From Burkholderiales bacterium (GTDB lineage: Bacteria; Pseudomonadota; Gammaproteobacteria; Burkholderiales; Usitatibacteraceae): a DNA stretch of 64,000 nt. Location: NCBI GenBank assembly GCA_019634955.1, contig JAHCAK010000010.1, positions 1 to 64,000 of the forward strand, read 5' to 3'. The translations under genes were made by a program, and so were the position numbers. Every line of letters starts with the position of its first letter. The first letter of the stretch is position 1. The notes beneath the pieces are model-generated. The model was not told the origin of the DNA. It did no database searches and saw only the letters and a list, made by a program, of their open reading frames with translations. Below, piece after piece: positions 51,728 to 61,748 of this stretch.

Positions 51728-52612
51728 TCATTTTCGCCGATACGGCGAGGGCTCGCCCGGCGGGCGGGTCTTGAAGCGCTTGTGCGCCCAGAAGTACTGC
51801 TCGGGGATCTCGCGCACGCGTTCCTCGATGAACGCGTTCATGCGCCGCACGTCGGCCTCGACGTCGCCGCTGGGGTAGCCCTCCCAGGGCGGGTAGACGA
51901 CCATCTCGTAGCCGCGCTCGCGCTGCACGGCGATGGCCGGGACGACGGTCGCCCGGCCCAGCTGCGCGAGGCGGGGCAGCGCCGTGACGGTGGCCGCCGG
52001 CACGCCGAAGAACGGGGCGAAGATCGCGTCGCGCGGTCCGAAGTCCATGTCGGGCAGGAAGTAGAGCAGGCGCCCCTCGCGAAGAGTCTTCACGATGGAC
52101 CGCATGCCGTCCTGCCGCGACAGGAGGATGGGGCTGCCGAAGCGCAGCCTGCCGTGCAGGAAGAGCCGGTCGAGCACGGGGTTCTTCTGCCGGCTGTAGA
52201 TGCTGGCCGATCCCGGATACTCGTGCGCGATGCGCGCCCCGCCCATGTTGAGCCCCACGAAGTGCGGCACGAGCAGGATCACGGGCTTGCCGCGCAGCCG
52301 GTCGAGGTGCTCGCGCCCCGTGAGGGAGACGAGCCCCAGCACCCGCTCGTCGGAGCCGAACCACATGACGCTCATCTCGATCGCGTTGCGCCCGAGCGCC
52401 TCGAAGTGGCGCCGCCCGAGGGCCTTGCGCTCGGCCTCCGGCATCTCCGGGAAGCAAAGCGCGAGGTTCGTGTCGGTGACGCGACCCCTGCCGAACCGGT
52501 ACAGCAGGCGCCCCAGCGCCCGCCCCATCGCCCCGAGCACCGGCGTCGGCAGCCAGTGCAGCAGCCACAGCAGGGCCACCGCGAGCCAGGAACCCAGCCG
52601 GCGCAGGATCAC
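51728..52612 (-). CDS. lipid A acyltransferase homologue (LpxL family) with altered catalytic motif
   Basis: Inner-membrane acyltransferase-like protein, 294 aa. GTG at 52612 overlaps the preceding acyltransferase by 4 nt (GTGA). N-terminal hydrophobic segment at about 8-22. The family's HX4(D/E) motif reads HFVGLN: His117 is kept but the acidic residue is Asn122 (codon AAC). The rest is conserved: [31 protein letters not shown], and [14 protein letters not shown]. It may be active with changed chemistry, or inactive; sequence cannot decide. Confidence 0.88.
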   Translation of the reverse strand: MILRRLGSWLAVALLWLLHWLPTPVLGAMGRALGRLLYRFGRGRVTDTNLALCFPEMPEAERKALGRRHFEALGRNAIEMSVMWFGSDERVLGLVSLTGREHLDRLRGKPVILLVPHFVGLNMGGARIAHEYPGSASIYSRQKNPVLDRLFLHGRLRFGSPILLSRQDGMRSIVKTLREGRLLYFLPDMDFGPRDAIFAPFFGVPAATVTALPRLAQLGRATVVPAIAVQRERGYEMVVYPPWEGYPSGDVEADVRRMNAFIEERVREIPEQYFWAHKRFKTRPPGEPSPYRRK

Positions 52613-53520
52613 CACCGCTTCCCCGCCTGCCGCTCGAGCGCCGCCAGCGACCCCGGCGCGGGCGGCGCCCCGGCCGGCCGCTTGTAGCGGTTGTATCCCC
52701 ACAGGTACTGGGCCGGCGCCATGCGGATGAGTTCCTCCACGCCCGCGTTGATCGCGCGGGCGGCCGCGGCGCGATCGGCCGGCAGCGGCTCCTCGCGCAC
52801 CCGCAGGTGCAGGCGGAAGCCGGCGCCGGCGGGCAGGCGCTCGGCGAAGCAGAAGACGATGGCGGCGCCGGAGGCCTCCTGCAGCCGGCCGGTGAGCGTC
52901 ATCGTGTAGGCGGGGCGGCCGAAGAAGTCGACCCACTCCCCCTCGCCCTCGCCGGGGACCTGGTCGGGCAGGATGACCGTGCAGCCGCCCTTGCGAAGGT
53001 GCCTGAGCAGCATGCGCACCCCGGCCATCGTGGCCGGCGCGACGTTGGAGCCGTCGGGGGCGGCGCCGCGATTGCGCCCCTCGCGGATCACCTCGTCCAG
53101 CCAGCCCAGCTTGTGCGGCCGGTACATCGCCATCACCGGCAGGCGCGACCACAGGTACCGCCCGGCCACGTCGTAGCCGCCGAGGTGGGGCGTGACGAAG
53201 ATGAGGGGCCGGCCGCTCGCGCGCACGCGTTCCACCGCCTCCCAGCCGTCGAGCGCCGTCACCAGCCCCGCGACGTCCTCGACGGGCCGGAAGAGGGCCC
53301 ACGCGAGTTCCGCCGCGCCGCGCCCGATCTCCGCCGCGTTCTCCCGCGCCAGCCGGGCCAGGCCGCCGTCATCCGGGGCGAGCCCGGCGGTGCGCAGGTT
53401 CTCGAGGGCGCGCAAGCGGTAGCGCGGGGATAGGTAGTAGACGAGCCGGCCGGCCAGCGCGCCAAGGCGGTGGTTCGCGGGGAGGTCCAGCCAGGCGAGG
53501 AACCGGAGCAGGGGTCTCAA
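52609..53520 (-). CDS. lipid A biosynthesis acyltransferase (LpxL/LpxM family)
   Basis: Predicted to add a secondary acyl chain to lipid A at the inner membrane. 303 aa. The catalytic motif is intact: PHLGGYD with His112 and Asp117. [31 protein letters not shown] and the terminal [12 protein letters not shown] agree with the family. It is first in the lpx-lpx-dapF-DUF484-xerC string and divergent from metK, the common betaproteobacterial arrangement. Which chain it adds cannot be read from sequence. Confidence 0.9.
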   Translation of the reverse strand: MRPLLRFLAWLDLPANHRLGALAGRLVYYLSPRYRLRALENLRTAGLAPDDGGLARLARENAAEIGRGAAELAWALFRPVEDVAGLVTALDGWEAVERVRASGRPLIFVTPHLGGYDVAGRYLWSRLPVMAMYRPHKLGWLDEVIREGRNRGAAPDGSNVAPATMAGVRMLLRHLRKGGCTVILPDQVPGEGEGEWVDFFGRPAYTMTLTGRLQEASGAAIVFCFAERLPAGAGFRLHLRVREEPLPADRAAAARAINAGVEELIRMAPAQYLWGYNRYKRPAGAPPAPGSLAALERQAGKRW

Positions 53521-53560
53521 GGCGCGGCGGCCCGGCGCGTGAGGCCGGCAGCGGGAAATT

Positions 53561-53569
53561 TGCTAAAAT
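53561..53569 (+). promoter_or_regulatory. extended -10 of metK
   Basis: TGCTAAAAT (TG-N-TAAAAT) lies 35 nt before the metK ATG. A short stem, CGCGG (53570-53574) and CCGCG (53581-53585), follows at the expected transcription start. The leader is too short for any known SAM riboswitch. Confidence 0.5.
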
Positions 53570-53604
53570 CGCGGGTTCAACCGCGACTGTGGGGCGAACC
53601 CGAC

Positions 53605-54822
53605 ATGAAATCGAACTACCTCTTCACCTCGGAATCGGTCTCGGAGGGCCATCCGGACAAGGTTTCCGACCAGATCTCCGATGCCGTCCTCGACGCCATT
53701 CTAGCGCAGGACCCCCGCTCGCGAGTCGCGGCGGAGACCCTGTGCAACACGGGCCTCGTCGTGATGGCGGGCGAGATCACGACGAACGCGCACGTCGACT
53801 ACATCCAGGTCGCGCGCGACACGATCAAGCGCATCGGCTACGACAACACCGACTACGGCATCGACTACCGCGGCTGCGCGGTCATGGTCTGCTACGACAA
53901 GCAGTCCAACGACATCGCGCAGGGCGTCGACCACGCGAGCGACGACCACCTGAACACCGGCGCCGGCGACCAGGGCCTCATGTTCGGCTACGCCTGCGAC
54001 GAGACGCCCGTGCTCATGCCGGCCCCGATCTACTACTCGCACCGCCTGGTCGAGCGCCAGGCGATGCTGCGCAAGGACGGCCGCCTGCCGTTCCTGCGCC
54101 CTGACGCGAAGAGCCAGGTCACGATGCGCTACGTGGACGGCAAGCCCCACAGCATCGACACGGTCGTGCTCTCCACGCAGCACTCGCCCGAGCAGAGCCT
54201 GGGCACCCGCATGACGGACCAGTTCTACGAGGCGGTGCGCGAGGAGATCATCAAGCCCGTGCTGCCGAAGGAGTGGCTCACGGCGGAGACCAAGTACCTC
54301 ATCAACCCCACCGGCCGCTTCGTCGTCGGCGGCCCGCAGGGCGACTGCGGCCTCACGGGCCGCAAGATCATCGTCGACACCTACGGCGGCGCCTGCCCGC
54401 ACGGCGGCGGCGCGTTCTCGGGCAAGGACCCCTCCAAGGTGGACCGTTCCGCGGCCTACGCGGCGCGCTACGTGGCCAAGAACGTGGTGGCCGCCGGGCT
54501 CGCCCGCCAGTGCCAGGTGCAGGTGGCCTACGCCATCGGCGTGGCGCGGCCCATGAACGTCACCATCTACACCGAGGGCACGGGCGTCATCCCCGACGAG
54601 AAGATCGCGAAGCTGGTGCAGGAGCACTTCGACCTGCGCCCGAAGGGCATCGTCACGATGCTCGACCTCCTGCGCCCCATCTACCAGAAGACGGCGGCCT
54701 ACGGCCACTTCGGGCGCGAGGAGCCGGAGTTCACCTGGGAGGCGACGGACAAGGCGGCGTTCCTGCGCGAGGCCGCCGGCCTCAAGGGGGAGCCCAAGCA
54801 CGTCGTCACGACGGCGGACTAG
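53605..54822 (+). CDS. metK: S-adenosylmethionine synthetase
   Basis: Makes S-adenosylmethionine from methionine and ATP. 405 aa, somewhat longer than E. coli (384), as in other Betaproteobacteria. Signatures: [13 protein letters not shown] at the N-terminus, [12 protein letters not shown] near 120, and the P-loop-like [19 protein letters not shown] near 270. ATG at 53605. It starts the methyl cycle that ahcY and metF continue 3.3 kb downstream. Confidence 0.99.
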   Translation: MKSNYLFTSESVSEGHPDKVSDQISDAVLDAILAQDPRSRVAAETLCNTGLVVMAGEITTNAHVDYIQVARDTIKRIGYDNTDYGIDYRGCAVMVCYDKQSNDIAQGVDHASDDHLNTGAGDQGLMFGYACDETPVLMPAPIYYSHRLVERQAMLRKDGRLPFLRPDAKSQVTMRYVDGKPHSIDTVVLSTQHSPEQSLGTRMTDQFYEAVREEIIKPVLPKEWLTAETKYLINPTGRFVVGGPQGDCGLTGRKIIVDTYGGACPHGGGAFSGKDPSKVDRSAAYAARYVAKNVVAAGLARQCQVQVAYAIGVARPMNVTIYTEGTGVIPDEKIAKLVQEHFDLRPKGIVTMLDLLRPIYQKTAAYGHFGREEPEFTWEATDKAAFLREAAGLKGEPKHVVTTAD

Positions 54823-54830
54823 AGGCCTGC

Positions 54831-54846
54831 CTCTCCCTCGGGAGAG
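54831..54846. repeat. second copy of the CCTCTCC palindrome after metK
   Basis: CTCTCC (54831-54836), CTCG loop, GGAGAG (54841-54846), followed by AGCCGGGTTGGAGG. The core and the flank resemble the element in the aspS 3' end (34122-34141). Here it lies 9 nt after the metK stop. Confidence 0.45.
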
Positions 54847-54862
54847 AGCCGGGTTGGAGGTG

Positions 54863-54886
54863 GACGGGCGGCTGCGGCCGCCCGTC
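54863..54886. terminator. stem-loop between metK and the cytochrome gene
   Basis: GACGGGCGGC (54863-54872), loop TGCG, GCCGCCCGTC (54877-54886) is a perfect 10-bp stem followed by GTCATTTC. It lies between convergent genes and ends 1 nt before the cytochrome stop. Loop and style match the element after rplQ. Confidence 0.6.
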
Positions 54887-54887
54887 G

Positions 54888-55358
54888 TCATTTCATGCGG
54901 TAGGCGGCATGGCAGGCCACGCACTGCGCCGTGACGTCGGCCAGGGCGCCGAGGGCCTTGCGCGTGTCTCCCGAGACGCCCGCGTCGGCGGCCGCCACGG
55001 CGAAGCGGCTCGCCGAACGGTGCATCGCCGTGCCGATCGCCTGCATGCCCTCGGGCATGAACTTCGCCACGTCGTGGGCGCCGTGCGCGCGCAGCGACGT
55101 CATTCCCAGGCGGGTTTCCGCCACTTCCGCGGCGCGGTCGTACGCCCCGCCCGCGAGCGCCCGCTGGATCTCCTGCAACGCGAGGAGGTGGTCGCGCATG
55201 TTGGCGAGCGTGTGCGTGCGCAGCGGCTCGGGGAAGGCCACGGCCACCCGGCCGTCGGCGGCGGGCGGCTCGTGGGATGCGTGGCCGGCATGGTCGGTCG
55301 CCGCGCAGCCGGCGGCGACCATGAACATCAGGGGGGCGAGGGAACTCGCGGTTCGCAT
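54888..55358 (-). CDS. lipid-anchored class II-type cytochrome c
   Basis: Periplasmic monohaem protein, 156 aa. Signal with lipobox AAGC (Cys18), then a His-rich linker (DHAGHASHE). The helical part ends in the haem site CVACH at 146-150, the C-terminal position typical of cytochrome c'/c556. The electron partner is unknown. It stands alone, convergent with metK. What else it could be: a haem-based gas-binding cytochrome c', but the sixth-ligand site cannot be judged. Confidence 0.82.
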   Translation of the reverse strand: MRTASSLAPLMFMVAAGCAATDHAGHASHEPPAADGRVAVAFPEPLRTHTLANMRDHLLALQEIQRALAGGAYDRAAEVAETRLGMTSLRAHGAHDVAKFMPEGMQAIGTAMHRSASRFAVAAADAGVSGDTRKALGALADVTAQCVACHAAYRMK

Positions 55359-55429
55359 CGGGCGCGCCGGGAACGGGAAAGGGGCGCCAGTTTAGCCCCG
55401 GCCCGCGCCCCCGGCTATCATCGGGGACC

Positions 55430-56584
55430 ATGAGCGCCGAACCCGCCGACCCGCCCGCCGCCGGCCGCAACCGCTACGACCTCGCGGAGCTCTCCGGCGC
55501 CTTCGGCGACCTCGGCACGCTGGTGCCCTTCGTGGTCGCCTACCTCGCGATCGTGAAGATGGACCCCGCGGGCGTCCTGCTGGGCTTCGGCGGCGCCATG
55601 ATCGCCACGGGGCTCTGGTACCGCACGCCGTTCCCGGTGCAGCCCATGAAGGCGATCGGCGCGGCGGCGATCACGGGCGCGGCCGGGGCCGCGATCACGC
55701 CCGCGGTCGTCGTGGGGGCGGGCATCGCCACGGCCGCGATCTGGCTCTTCCTCGGCCTCTCGGGGTTCGCCCGGCGCGTCGCGGAGTGGATCCCGAAGCC
55801 GGCGCTCCTGGGCGTCGTGCTGGGGCTGGGCTTCGGCTTCATGCTCGAGGGCATCCGCATGATGTCGGCGAGCCCCTGGCTCGGCGCCGCGTTGCTCGCC
55901 TTCGCGCTGCTCGCGCAATCGCGGCTCCCCGTGATGCTGCTTCTCCTCGCCGCGGGCGTGGGCATCACGCTGTGGCAGGACCCGGCGCTCGCCTCGCAGG
56001 CCGCGCTCGTCCGGCCGGACTGGCGCGTTCCCTCGCTTGGATGGCCCGGCGTCACCGCCTCGGACATCTGGACGGGCGTGGTCCTCCTCGCGCTGCCGCA
56101 GCTCCCCCTCACCTTCGGCAACGCCCTCGTCGCCATCACTGGCGAGAACAACCGCCTGTTCCCCGACCGCCCCGTGACGGAGCGAAAGGTCGCGATCTCG
56201 ACCGGGCTCGCCAACGCGTGGTCGAGCGCCGTCGGCGGCGTGCCCGTCTGCCACGGGGCGGGCGGCATGGCCGGGCACGTGAAGTTCGGGGCACGCACGG
56301 GCGGCGCCACGGTGATGGTGGGCGTCGTGCTGGCGGTGCTCGCCCTCTTCTTCGCGGACTCCGTGCACATCCTGCTGCGCTTCTTCCCGGAGCCCGTGCT
56401 GGGCGTGATCCTCTTCCTCGCCGGCGCGGAGCTCGCGCTCTCCAGCCGGGAGCACGGCGAGGAGCGCGTCGGCCGCTTCGTGCTCCTCACGACGGCCGCG
56501 TTCACCGTGGTCCACGTGGGCGTGGCCGTCGTCTTCGGCATCCTCGCCTACCACGCGTCGAAGCGCGGCTGGCTGCGCCCGTGA
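55430..56584 (+). CDS. MOT1-family molybdate (or sulfate) transporter
   Basis: Inner-membrane anion transporter related to SulP, 384 aa with about 10 hydrophobic segments. MOT1 signatures are clear: GAFGDLGTLVPFV near residue 25, PLTFGNALVAITGENN near 225, and VPVCHGAGGMAGHVKFGARTGG near 275. Plant and algal MOT1 proteins carry molybdate; bacterial members are less studied. There are no molybdenum-cofactor genes nearby. Divergent from the cytochrome gene. Confidence 0.88.
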   Translation: MSAEPADPPAAGRNRYDLAELSGAFGDLGTLVPFVVAYLAIVKMDPAGVLLGFGGAMIATGLWYRTPFPVQPMKAIGAAAITGAAGAAITPAVVVGAGIATAAIWLFLGLSGFARRVAEWIPKPALLGVVLGLGFGFMLEGIRMMSASPWLGAALLAFALLAQSRLPVMLLLLAAGVGITLWQDPALASQAALVRPDWRVPSLGWPGVTASDIWTGVVLLALPQLPLTFGNALVAITGENNRLFPDRPVTERKVAISTGLANAWSSAVGGVPVCHGAGGMAGHVKFGARTGGATVMVGVVLAVLALFFADSVHILLRFFPEPVLGVILFLAGAELALSSREHGEERVGRFVLLTTAAFTVVHVGVAVVFGILAYHASKRGWLRP

Positions 56585-56600
56585 GGGGGCGCGTCCCGCG

Positions 56601-57809
56601 CTAGCGGCCGAAGATCCCCTTCTTCAGGATGTCGAGGGGGTTGATCGGCTCCTCCTTCTTCTGCTGTCGCGCGGGCTGCGCCTCCTGGCCCAGCATCGTC
56701 ATCGCGGTCGACTTCACGCGCACGCGCAGCGACCACTCCGGGTTCCAGGCCGCGAGCAGGCGCGCGTCGGCGGGGCGCGGCGGGTGCACGAGGTTCAGCT
56801 CGTTGCCGTAGGCGATGCCGCGCAGCATGGCGCCGCCGGCCGCCCCGAAGATGCCGGCGGGCACGGCGCAATTCTGCGTCGCGGCCGGCAGCAGCACCTT
56901 CTCCTTCACCCACTGGTCCACCTGGGCGTTGGCGAGGTAGTCCATGAGGCCCAGCCCGGCCTCGGGCACCTCGCTCGAGCTCCAGAGGACCATGTCGTCG
57001 CCGCCGCCGCCGATGGCGGAGAGGAAGTAGGCGCGCGCGTGTGGCACCGCGTTCCACGAAGCCGTCACCACGCCCTTCGGGTCGCCGGGGGCGGCGAGGT
57101 TCAGGCGCTCCATGAAGTCCTGCCGCTCGCCGATGGCGAAGCGAAGGCTCTGGGGCACCCCATCGCCGCTCACCGCGTGGTCGCCCTGGAGAGAGGCGTC
57201 CTTCGGGACGCGCTGGCGATCGCGCTCGTTCGGCCAGATGGCGCGGCCCGGCTGGCTGGTGGCCCCGCGCTCCGGCGCGTAGCGGCCGACGAAGAACTTC
57301 GCGAAATCCATCGGGCCGGCGGTGGCCATGTCGAGGATGCGCGGCTGGCCCGGGCGCACGGCCTCGCCGCAACCCCAGTAGAGGAGGAGGCGCCCCTTCG
57401 GCTTCTGCTGCTCGACGCTTTCGGGCGTGGTGTCGGAGGCCGTGCCGCCGGGCTGCGGCTTCGGCACCGGCTCGAGCGGCAGGCTGGGCCCCATCTTCTG
57501 CCCGGGCGGGATGGCGTGCGTGCCCTCGGTGCCGGCGGGCTTCTGGCGCGTGTAGAGCGCGAGGTCGAGCCACTTGCCCGGCATCACGCCCAGCTTCGAG
57601 CCGCCGAACCAGTTGCCCATCATGCCGCCGAGGATCGGCATGTCGGCCATCTCCTCGACGCCGGGCATGCCGAGGTGGACGGTGGCCACGTCCATCCAGT
57701 AGTTGGCGATGGGCGTCTTCGGCGGCGCGCCCTTCGACTGGGCGAGCGCGGGCGCCGCGAGGGCGAGGCAGAGGGCGAGGGCGAAAGGCGTGGGGGCGGG
57801 GCGGGTCAT
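56601..57809 (-). CDS. secreted protein of unknown function
   Basis: I do not recognise a family. 402 aa from the ATG at 57809, with a clear Sec signal (MTRPAPTPFALALCL...ALAQ, cleavage near residue 23). Notable stretches: MPILGGMMGNWFGGSKLG near 65, LLLYWGCGEAVRPGQP near 150, AIGGGGDDMVLWSS near 275 and WSLRVRVKSTAM near 365. The C-terminus is basic (KKGIFGR). It converges on the MOT1 gene with a 16-nt gap and is divergent from ahcY. Confidence 0.7.
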   Translation of the reverse strand: MTRPAPTPFALALCLALAAPALAQSKGAPPKTPIANYWMDVATVHLGMPGVEEMADMPILGGMMGNWFGGSKLGVMPGKWLDLALYTRQKPAGTEGTHAIPPGQKMGPSLPLEPVPKPQPGGTASDTTPESVEQQKPKGRLLLYWGCGEAVRPGQPRILDMATAGPMDFAKFFVGRYAPERGATSQPGRAIWPNERDRQRVPKDASLQGDHAVSGDGVPQSLRFAIGERQDFMERLNLAAPGDPKGVVTASWNAVPHARAYFLSAIGGGGDDMVLWSSSEVPEAGLGLMDYLANAQVDQWVKEKVLLPAATQNCAVPAGIFGAAGGAMLRGIAYGNELNLVHPPRPADARLLAAWNPEWSLRVRVKSTAMTMLGQEAQPARQQKKEEPINPLDILKKGIFGR

Positions 57810-57936
57810 GAAGGGCTCCGTGGGGAGGGTGCGCGCGGGGGAGTTCTCGTTCGGATGGCCCACGCTAGCAATTGTCCGCGCCCGCCGGCAAGCGGACTTT
57901 CGGCTTGACGGCGGCGGTTCCACCGGGGCGATTCCT

Positions 57937-57945
57937 TGCTACAAT
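57937..57945 (+). promoter_or_regulatory. extended -10 of the ahcY-metF operon
   Basis: TGCTACAAT (TG-N-TACAAT, hexamer 5/6) ends 8 nt before the riboswitch P1 stem, so transcription should start at the riboswitch. A TTGACG at 57905 is 29 nt away, too far for a normal spacer. The rest of the gap from 57810 to 57936 shows nothing else I can support. Confidence 0.55.
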
Positions 57946-57953
57946 GCGCGCTT

Positions 57954-58058
57954 CCCTGAGGAGCGTTGCAACAGGCCGGAGGAGGGCAGCCCCGAGCAAG
58001 TCGGGCCCCCCGGACTGCCAGGCTCAGGGCTTCGAGATCATCCGAACGGCGCTCGTTG
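57954..58058 (+). ncRNA. S-adenosylhomocysteine (SAH) riboswitch
   Basis: The segment has the SAH riboswitch layout. P1 is CCCTGAG (57954-57960) with CTCAGGG (58023-58029). The conserved GAGCGTTGCAAC follows, and GAGCG (57961-57965) pairs with CGCTC (58050-58054) as the pseudoknot. P2 is GGCAG (57985-57989) with CTGCC (58015-58019) and an inner CCCGA/TCGGG. The conserved CCAGGCTC and AACGGCGCTC boxes are present. It precedes ahcY, whose enzyme removes SAH, so SAH should turn the operon on. Confidence 0.93.
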
Positions 58059-58094
58059 AACCGTGGCCCGACCGCGGCGGCGAGCGCGACATCC

Positions 58095-58131
58095 CCCCTC
58101 CTGCCCCGGCCGGTCACTTTTTGAGGAGTGA
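58095..58131 (+). promoter_or_regulatory. possible translational expression platform of the SAH riboswitch
   Basis: The ahcY ribosome site GAGGAG (58122-58127) can be held in a hairpin, GTCACT (58112-58117) with AGTGAC (58126-58131), or can pair with the CCCTCCT tract around 58095-58101. No T-run terminator is seen between the aptamer and the ATG, so control at translation is more likely than at termination. Confidence 0.4.
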
Positions 58132-58137
58132 CTGACC

Positions 58138-59556
<1,419 letters not shown>

Positions 59557-59601
59557 GGACGGGACGGCGGGGCGCCCGCGAGGCGCGCCCCGCCCCAGGC
59601 C

Positions 59602-60447
59602 ATGGAGACCCAACGCCACCGCCCGAGGCTCTTCAGCTTCGAGTTCTTCCCGCCCAAGACCCCGGAAGGGGAGCAGAAGCTGCGCGCCGCGCGCGCGCAG
59701 CTCGCGCAGCTCGAGCCCGCCTTCATGTCCTGCACCTTCGGGGCCGGCGGCTCCACGCAGGAGGGGACGCTTCGCACCGTCCTCGAGATGCACCGCGAGG
59801 GCCACGCGGCCGCGCCGCACATCTCGTGCATCGGCTCGAGGCGCGAGACGATCGCCGCCCTCCTGGACCGGTACCGCGAGGCGGGCATCCGCCGCCTCGT
59901 GTGCCTGCGCGGCGACCTGCCCTCGGGCATGGCCGTGGCCGGCGAGTTCCGCTACGCCGCCGACCTCGTGCGCTTCGTGCGCGCGCACACCGGCGACTGG
60001 TTCCACGTCGAGGTCGCCGCCTACCCCGAGTTCCACCCGCAGGCGCGCCGGCCCGCCGAGGACCTCGCGCACTTCCGCGAGAAGGTCGAGGCGGGCGCGA
60101 ACTCCGCCATCACGCAGTACTTCTACAACGCGGACGCCTACGCGCACTTCGTGGAGTCCGTCGAGGCCCTCGGCGTCGACATCCCGATCGTCCCGGGGGT
60201 CATGCCCATCAACAACTTTTCGCAGCTCGCGCGCTTCTCGGATGCGTGCGGCGCGGAGATCCCGCGCTGGATCCGCCTGCGGCTGGAGAGCTTCGGCGAC
60301 GACACCGCCTCCATCAAGGCCTTCGGGCTCGACGTGGTGACGGAGCTCTGCGACCGCCTGCTCGCGATGGGCGCCCCGGGCCTGCACTTCTACACCCTGA
60401 ACCAGGCCGGCCCCACCACCACGATCTGGCAGCGATTGGGGCTCTGA
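59602..60447 (+). CDS. metF: methylenetetrahydrofolate reductase
   Basis: FAD enzyme giving 5-methyl-THF for methionine synthesis. 281 aa, the short bacterial form with only the catalytic barrel (E. coli 296). FSFEFFPPKTPEGEQKL at the N-terminus contains the active-site Glu. CTFGAGGSTQEGT and the LRGDLP motif follow, and the C-terminus ends LNQAGPTTTIWQRLGL. In the ahcY transcript, it recycles the homocysteine that AhcY releases. Confidence 0.98.
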   Translation: METQRHRPRLFSFEFFPPKTPEGEQKLRAARAQLAQLEPAFMSCTFGAGGSTQEGTLRTVLEMHREGHAAAPHISCIGSRRETIAALLDRYREAGIRRLVCLRGDLPSGMAVAGEFRYAADLVRFVRAHTGDWFHVEVAAYPEFHPQARRPAEDLAHFREKVEAGANSAITQYFYNADAYAHFVESVEALGVDIPIVPGVMPINNFSQLARFSDACGAEIPRWIRLRLESFGDDTASIKAFGLDVVTELCDRLLAMGAPGLHFYTLNQAGPTTTIWQRLGL

Positions 60448-60463
60448 GCGCGCGCCGGGGGCG

Positions 60464-60469
60464 TAGAAT
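60464..60469 (+). promoter_or_regulatory. -10 element ahead of mgtE
   Basis: TAGAAT in the context GGCGTAGAATCGCGG lies 30 nt before the GTG of mgtE. No -35 at proper spacing. No magnesium riboswitch (M-box) fits in the 52-nt gap. Confidence 0.3.
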
Positions 60470-60499
60470 CGCGGCTTTTCGCCGCCCCCGGAGCCCGCC

Positions 60500-61714
60500 G
60501 TGAGCCAGCCCGCCGCCGAAGCCCGCCCGTCCCTCGCCGCCCGACTGAAGTCGCAGCCGCCGCGCGAGGCGGCCCGGATGCTCGCCGCGGAGGAGCCTGC
60601 GCGCGCCGTGGAGGTGCTCGCCGAGCTGAACCCCGGGCTCACGCAGGACCTCCTCGCCGAGCTTCCCCCGGACGCGCTGGCCGCGGTCTCCAAGGCGGCG
60701 AGCCCCGAGGTCGCGAAGCAGTGGCTGCGTAACGCCCGCTACGCGCAAGGCGCCATCGGGAGGCTCATGGAGCCGGCCCACGCGGTGTTCGCGCCGGAGA
60801 TCACGGTGGGGCAGGCGATCGAGCAGCTGCGCGCCGTGGTGCGCACGGCCTTCGTGACCTACGGCTACGTGACCGACGGCGAGGGGAAGCTCCTCGGCCT
60901 GCTCACCATGCGCGACCTGCTCTTCAGCGACCACGGTGCCCGGCTGGGCGACGTGATGCTCCGGGGCGCCTTCGCCTTCCGGGCCGACATGCCGATCTCG
61001 GACGCGATGAAGCTCACGCTGAACCGCCATTACCCCGTGTACCCGGTGTGCGACGAGGCCGGCCGGCTCGTGGGCCTGGTGCGAGGCGCGGCCATCTTCG
61101 AGGAGCAGGCCTTCGAGATCACCGCGCAGCCCGGCTCGATGGTCGGCGTGGAGAAGGAGGAGCGCGTGACGACGCCGCTTTCCCGCGCGTTCAAGTTCCG
61201 GCACCCGTGGCTGCAGCTGAATCTCGTCACGGCGTTCGCGGCCGGGGGCGTCGTGGCCCTCTTCCAGGGCACGGTGGACAAGCTGGTGATCCTGGCGACC
61301 TTCCTGCCGGTGCTCGCGGGCCAGTCGGGCAACACCGGCTGCCAGGCGCTCGCGGTGACCGTTCGCGGAATGACTCTGGGCGACATCCGCGCCGGCGCCG
61401 GCAAGAAGCTCGTCGCCAAGGAGTTCCTCCTCGGCCTCTCGAACGGCGCGGTCACCGGGCTCATCTGCGGCGTGGCCATGTTCTTCCTCGCGCGCGCCCA
61501 GGAATCGCCGCACGCGATGCTGCTGGGGCTCGCCGTCTTCCTCGCCATGACGGGAAGCTGCGCGATCAGCGGCGTCTCCGGGGCGCTCGTGCCGCTGGGG
61601 CTCAAGCGCCTCGGGGCGGATCCCGCCACCGCCTCGAGCATCATCGTCACCACGGCGACGGACGTCGCGAGCATGGGGCTGCTGCTCGGCCTCGCGACCC
61701 TCCTCGTCCGGTGA
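60500..61714 (+). CDS. mgtE: MgtE-family magnesium transporter
   Basis: Inner-membrane Mg2+ channel gated by cytoplasmic Mg2+. 404 aa, shorter than typical MgtE (about 450) mainly in the N domain (residues about 10-70). Two CBS domains follow (about 87-205; LMEPAHAVFAPEITVG and VMLRGAFAFRADMPIS). Five membrane segments start near residue 232, with the pore motif PVLAGQSGNTGCQALAV in place of the usual GNSGSQ form. GTG start at 60500. Alternatively a cobalt or divalent-cation relative, but Mg2+ is most likely. Confidence 0.9.
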   Translation: MSQPAAEARPSLAARLKSQPPREAARMLAAEEPARAVEVLAELNPGLTQDLLAELPPDALAAVSKAASPEVAKQWLRNARYAQGAIGRLMEPAHAVFAPEITVGQAIEQLRAVVRTAFVTYGYVTDGEGKLLGLLTMRDLLFSDHGARLGDVMLRGAFAFRADMPISDAMKLTLNRHYPVYPVCDEAGRLVGLVRGAAIFEEQAFEITAQPGSMVGVEKEERVTTPLSRAFKFRHPWLQLNLVTAFAAGGVVALFQGTVDKLVILATFLPVLAGQSGNTGCQALAVTVRGMTLGDIRAGAGKKLVAKEFLLGLSNGAVTGLICGVAMFFLARAQESPHAMLLGLAVFLAMTGSCAISGVSGALVPLGLKRLGADPATASSIIVTTATDVASMGLLLGLATLLVR

Positions 61715-61748
61715 AAATTCCGCATTGAATGTTGCACCGGAGCGACCT

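Noticed and set aside
53564-53604. Possible SAM riboswitch before metK
   Set aside because: The leader after the -10 is only 35 nt and shows none of the SAM-I, SAM-II or SAM-V elements.
60448-60499. Possible magnesium riboswitch before mgtE
   Set aside because: The gap is 52 nt with a -10 in it; there is no room for an M-box aptamer.
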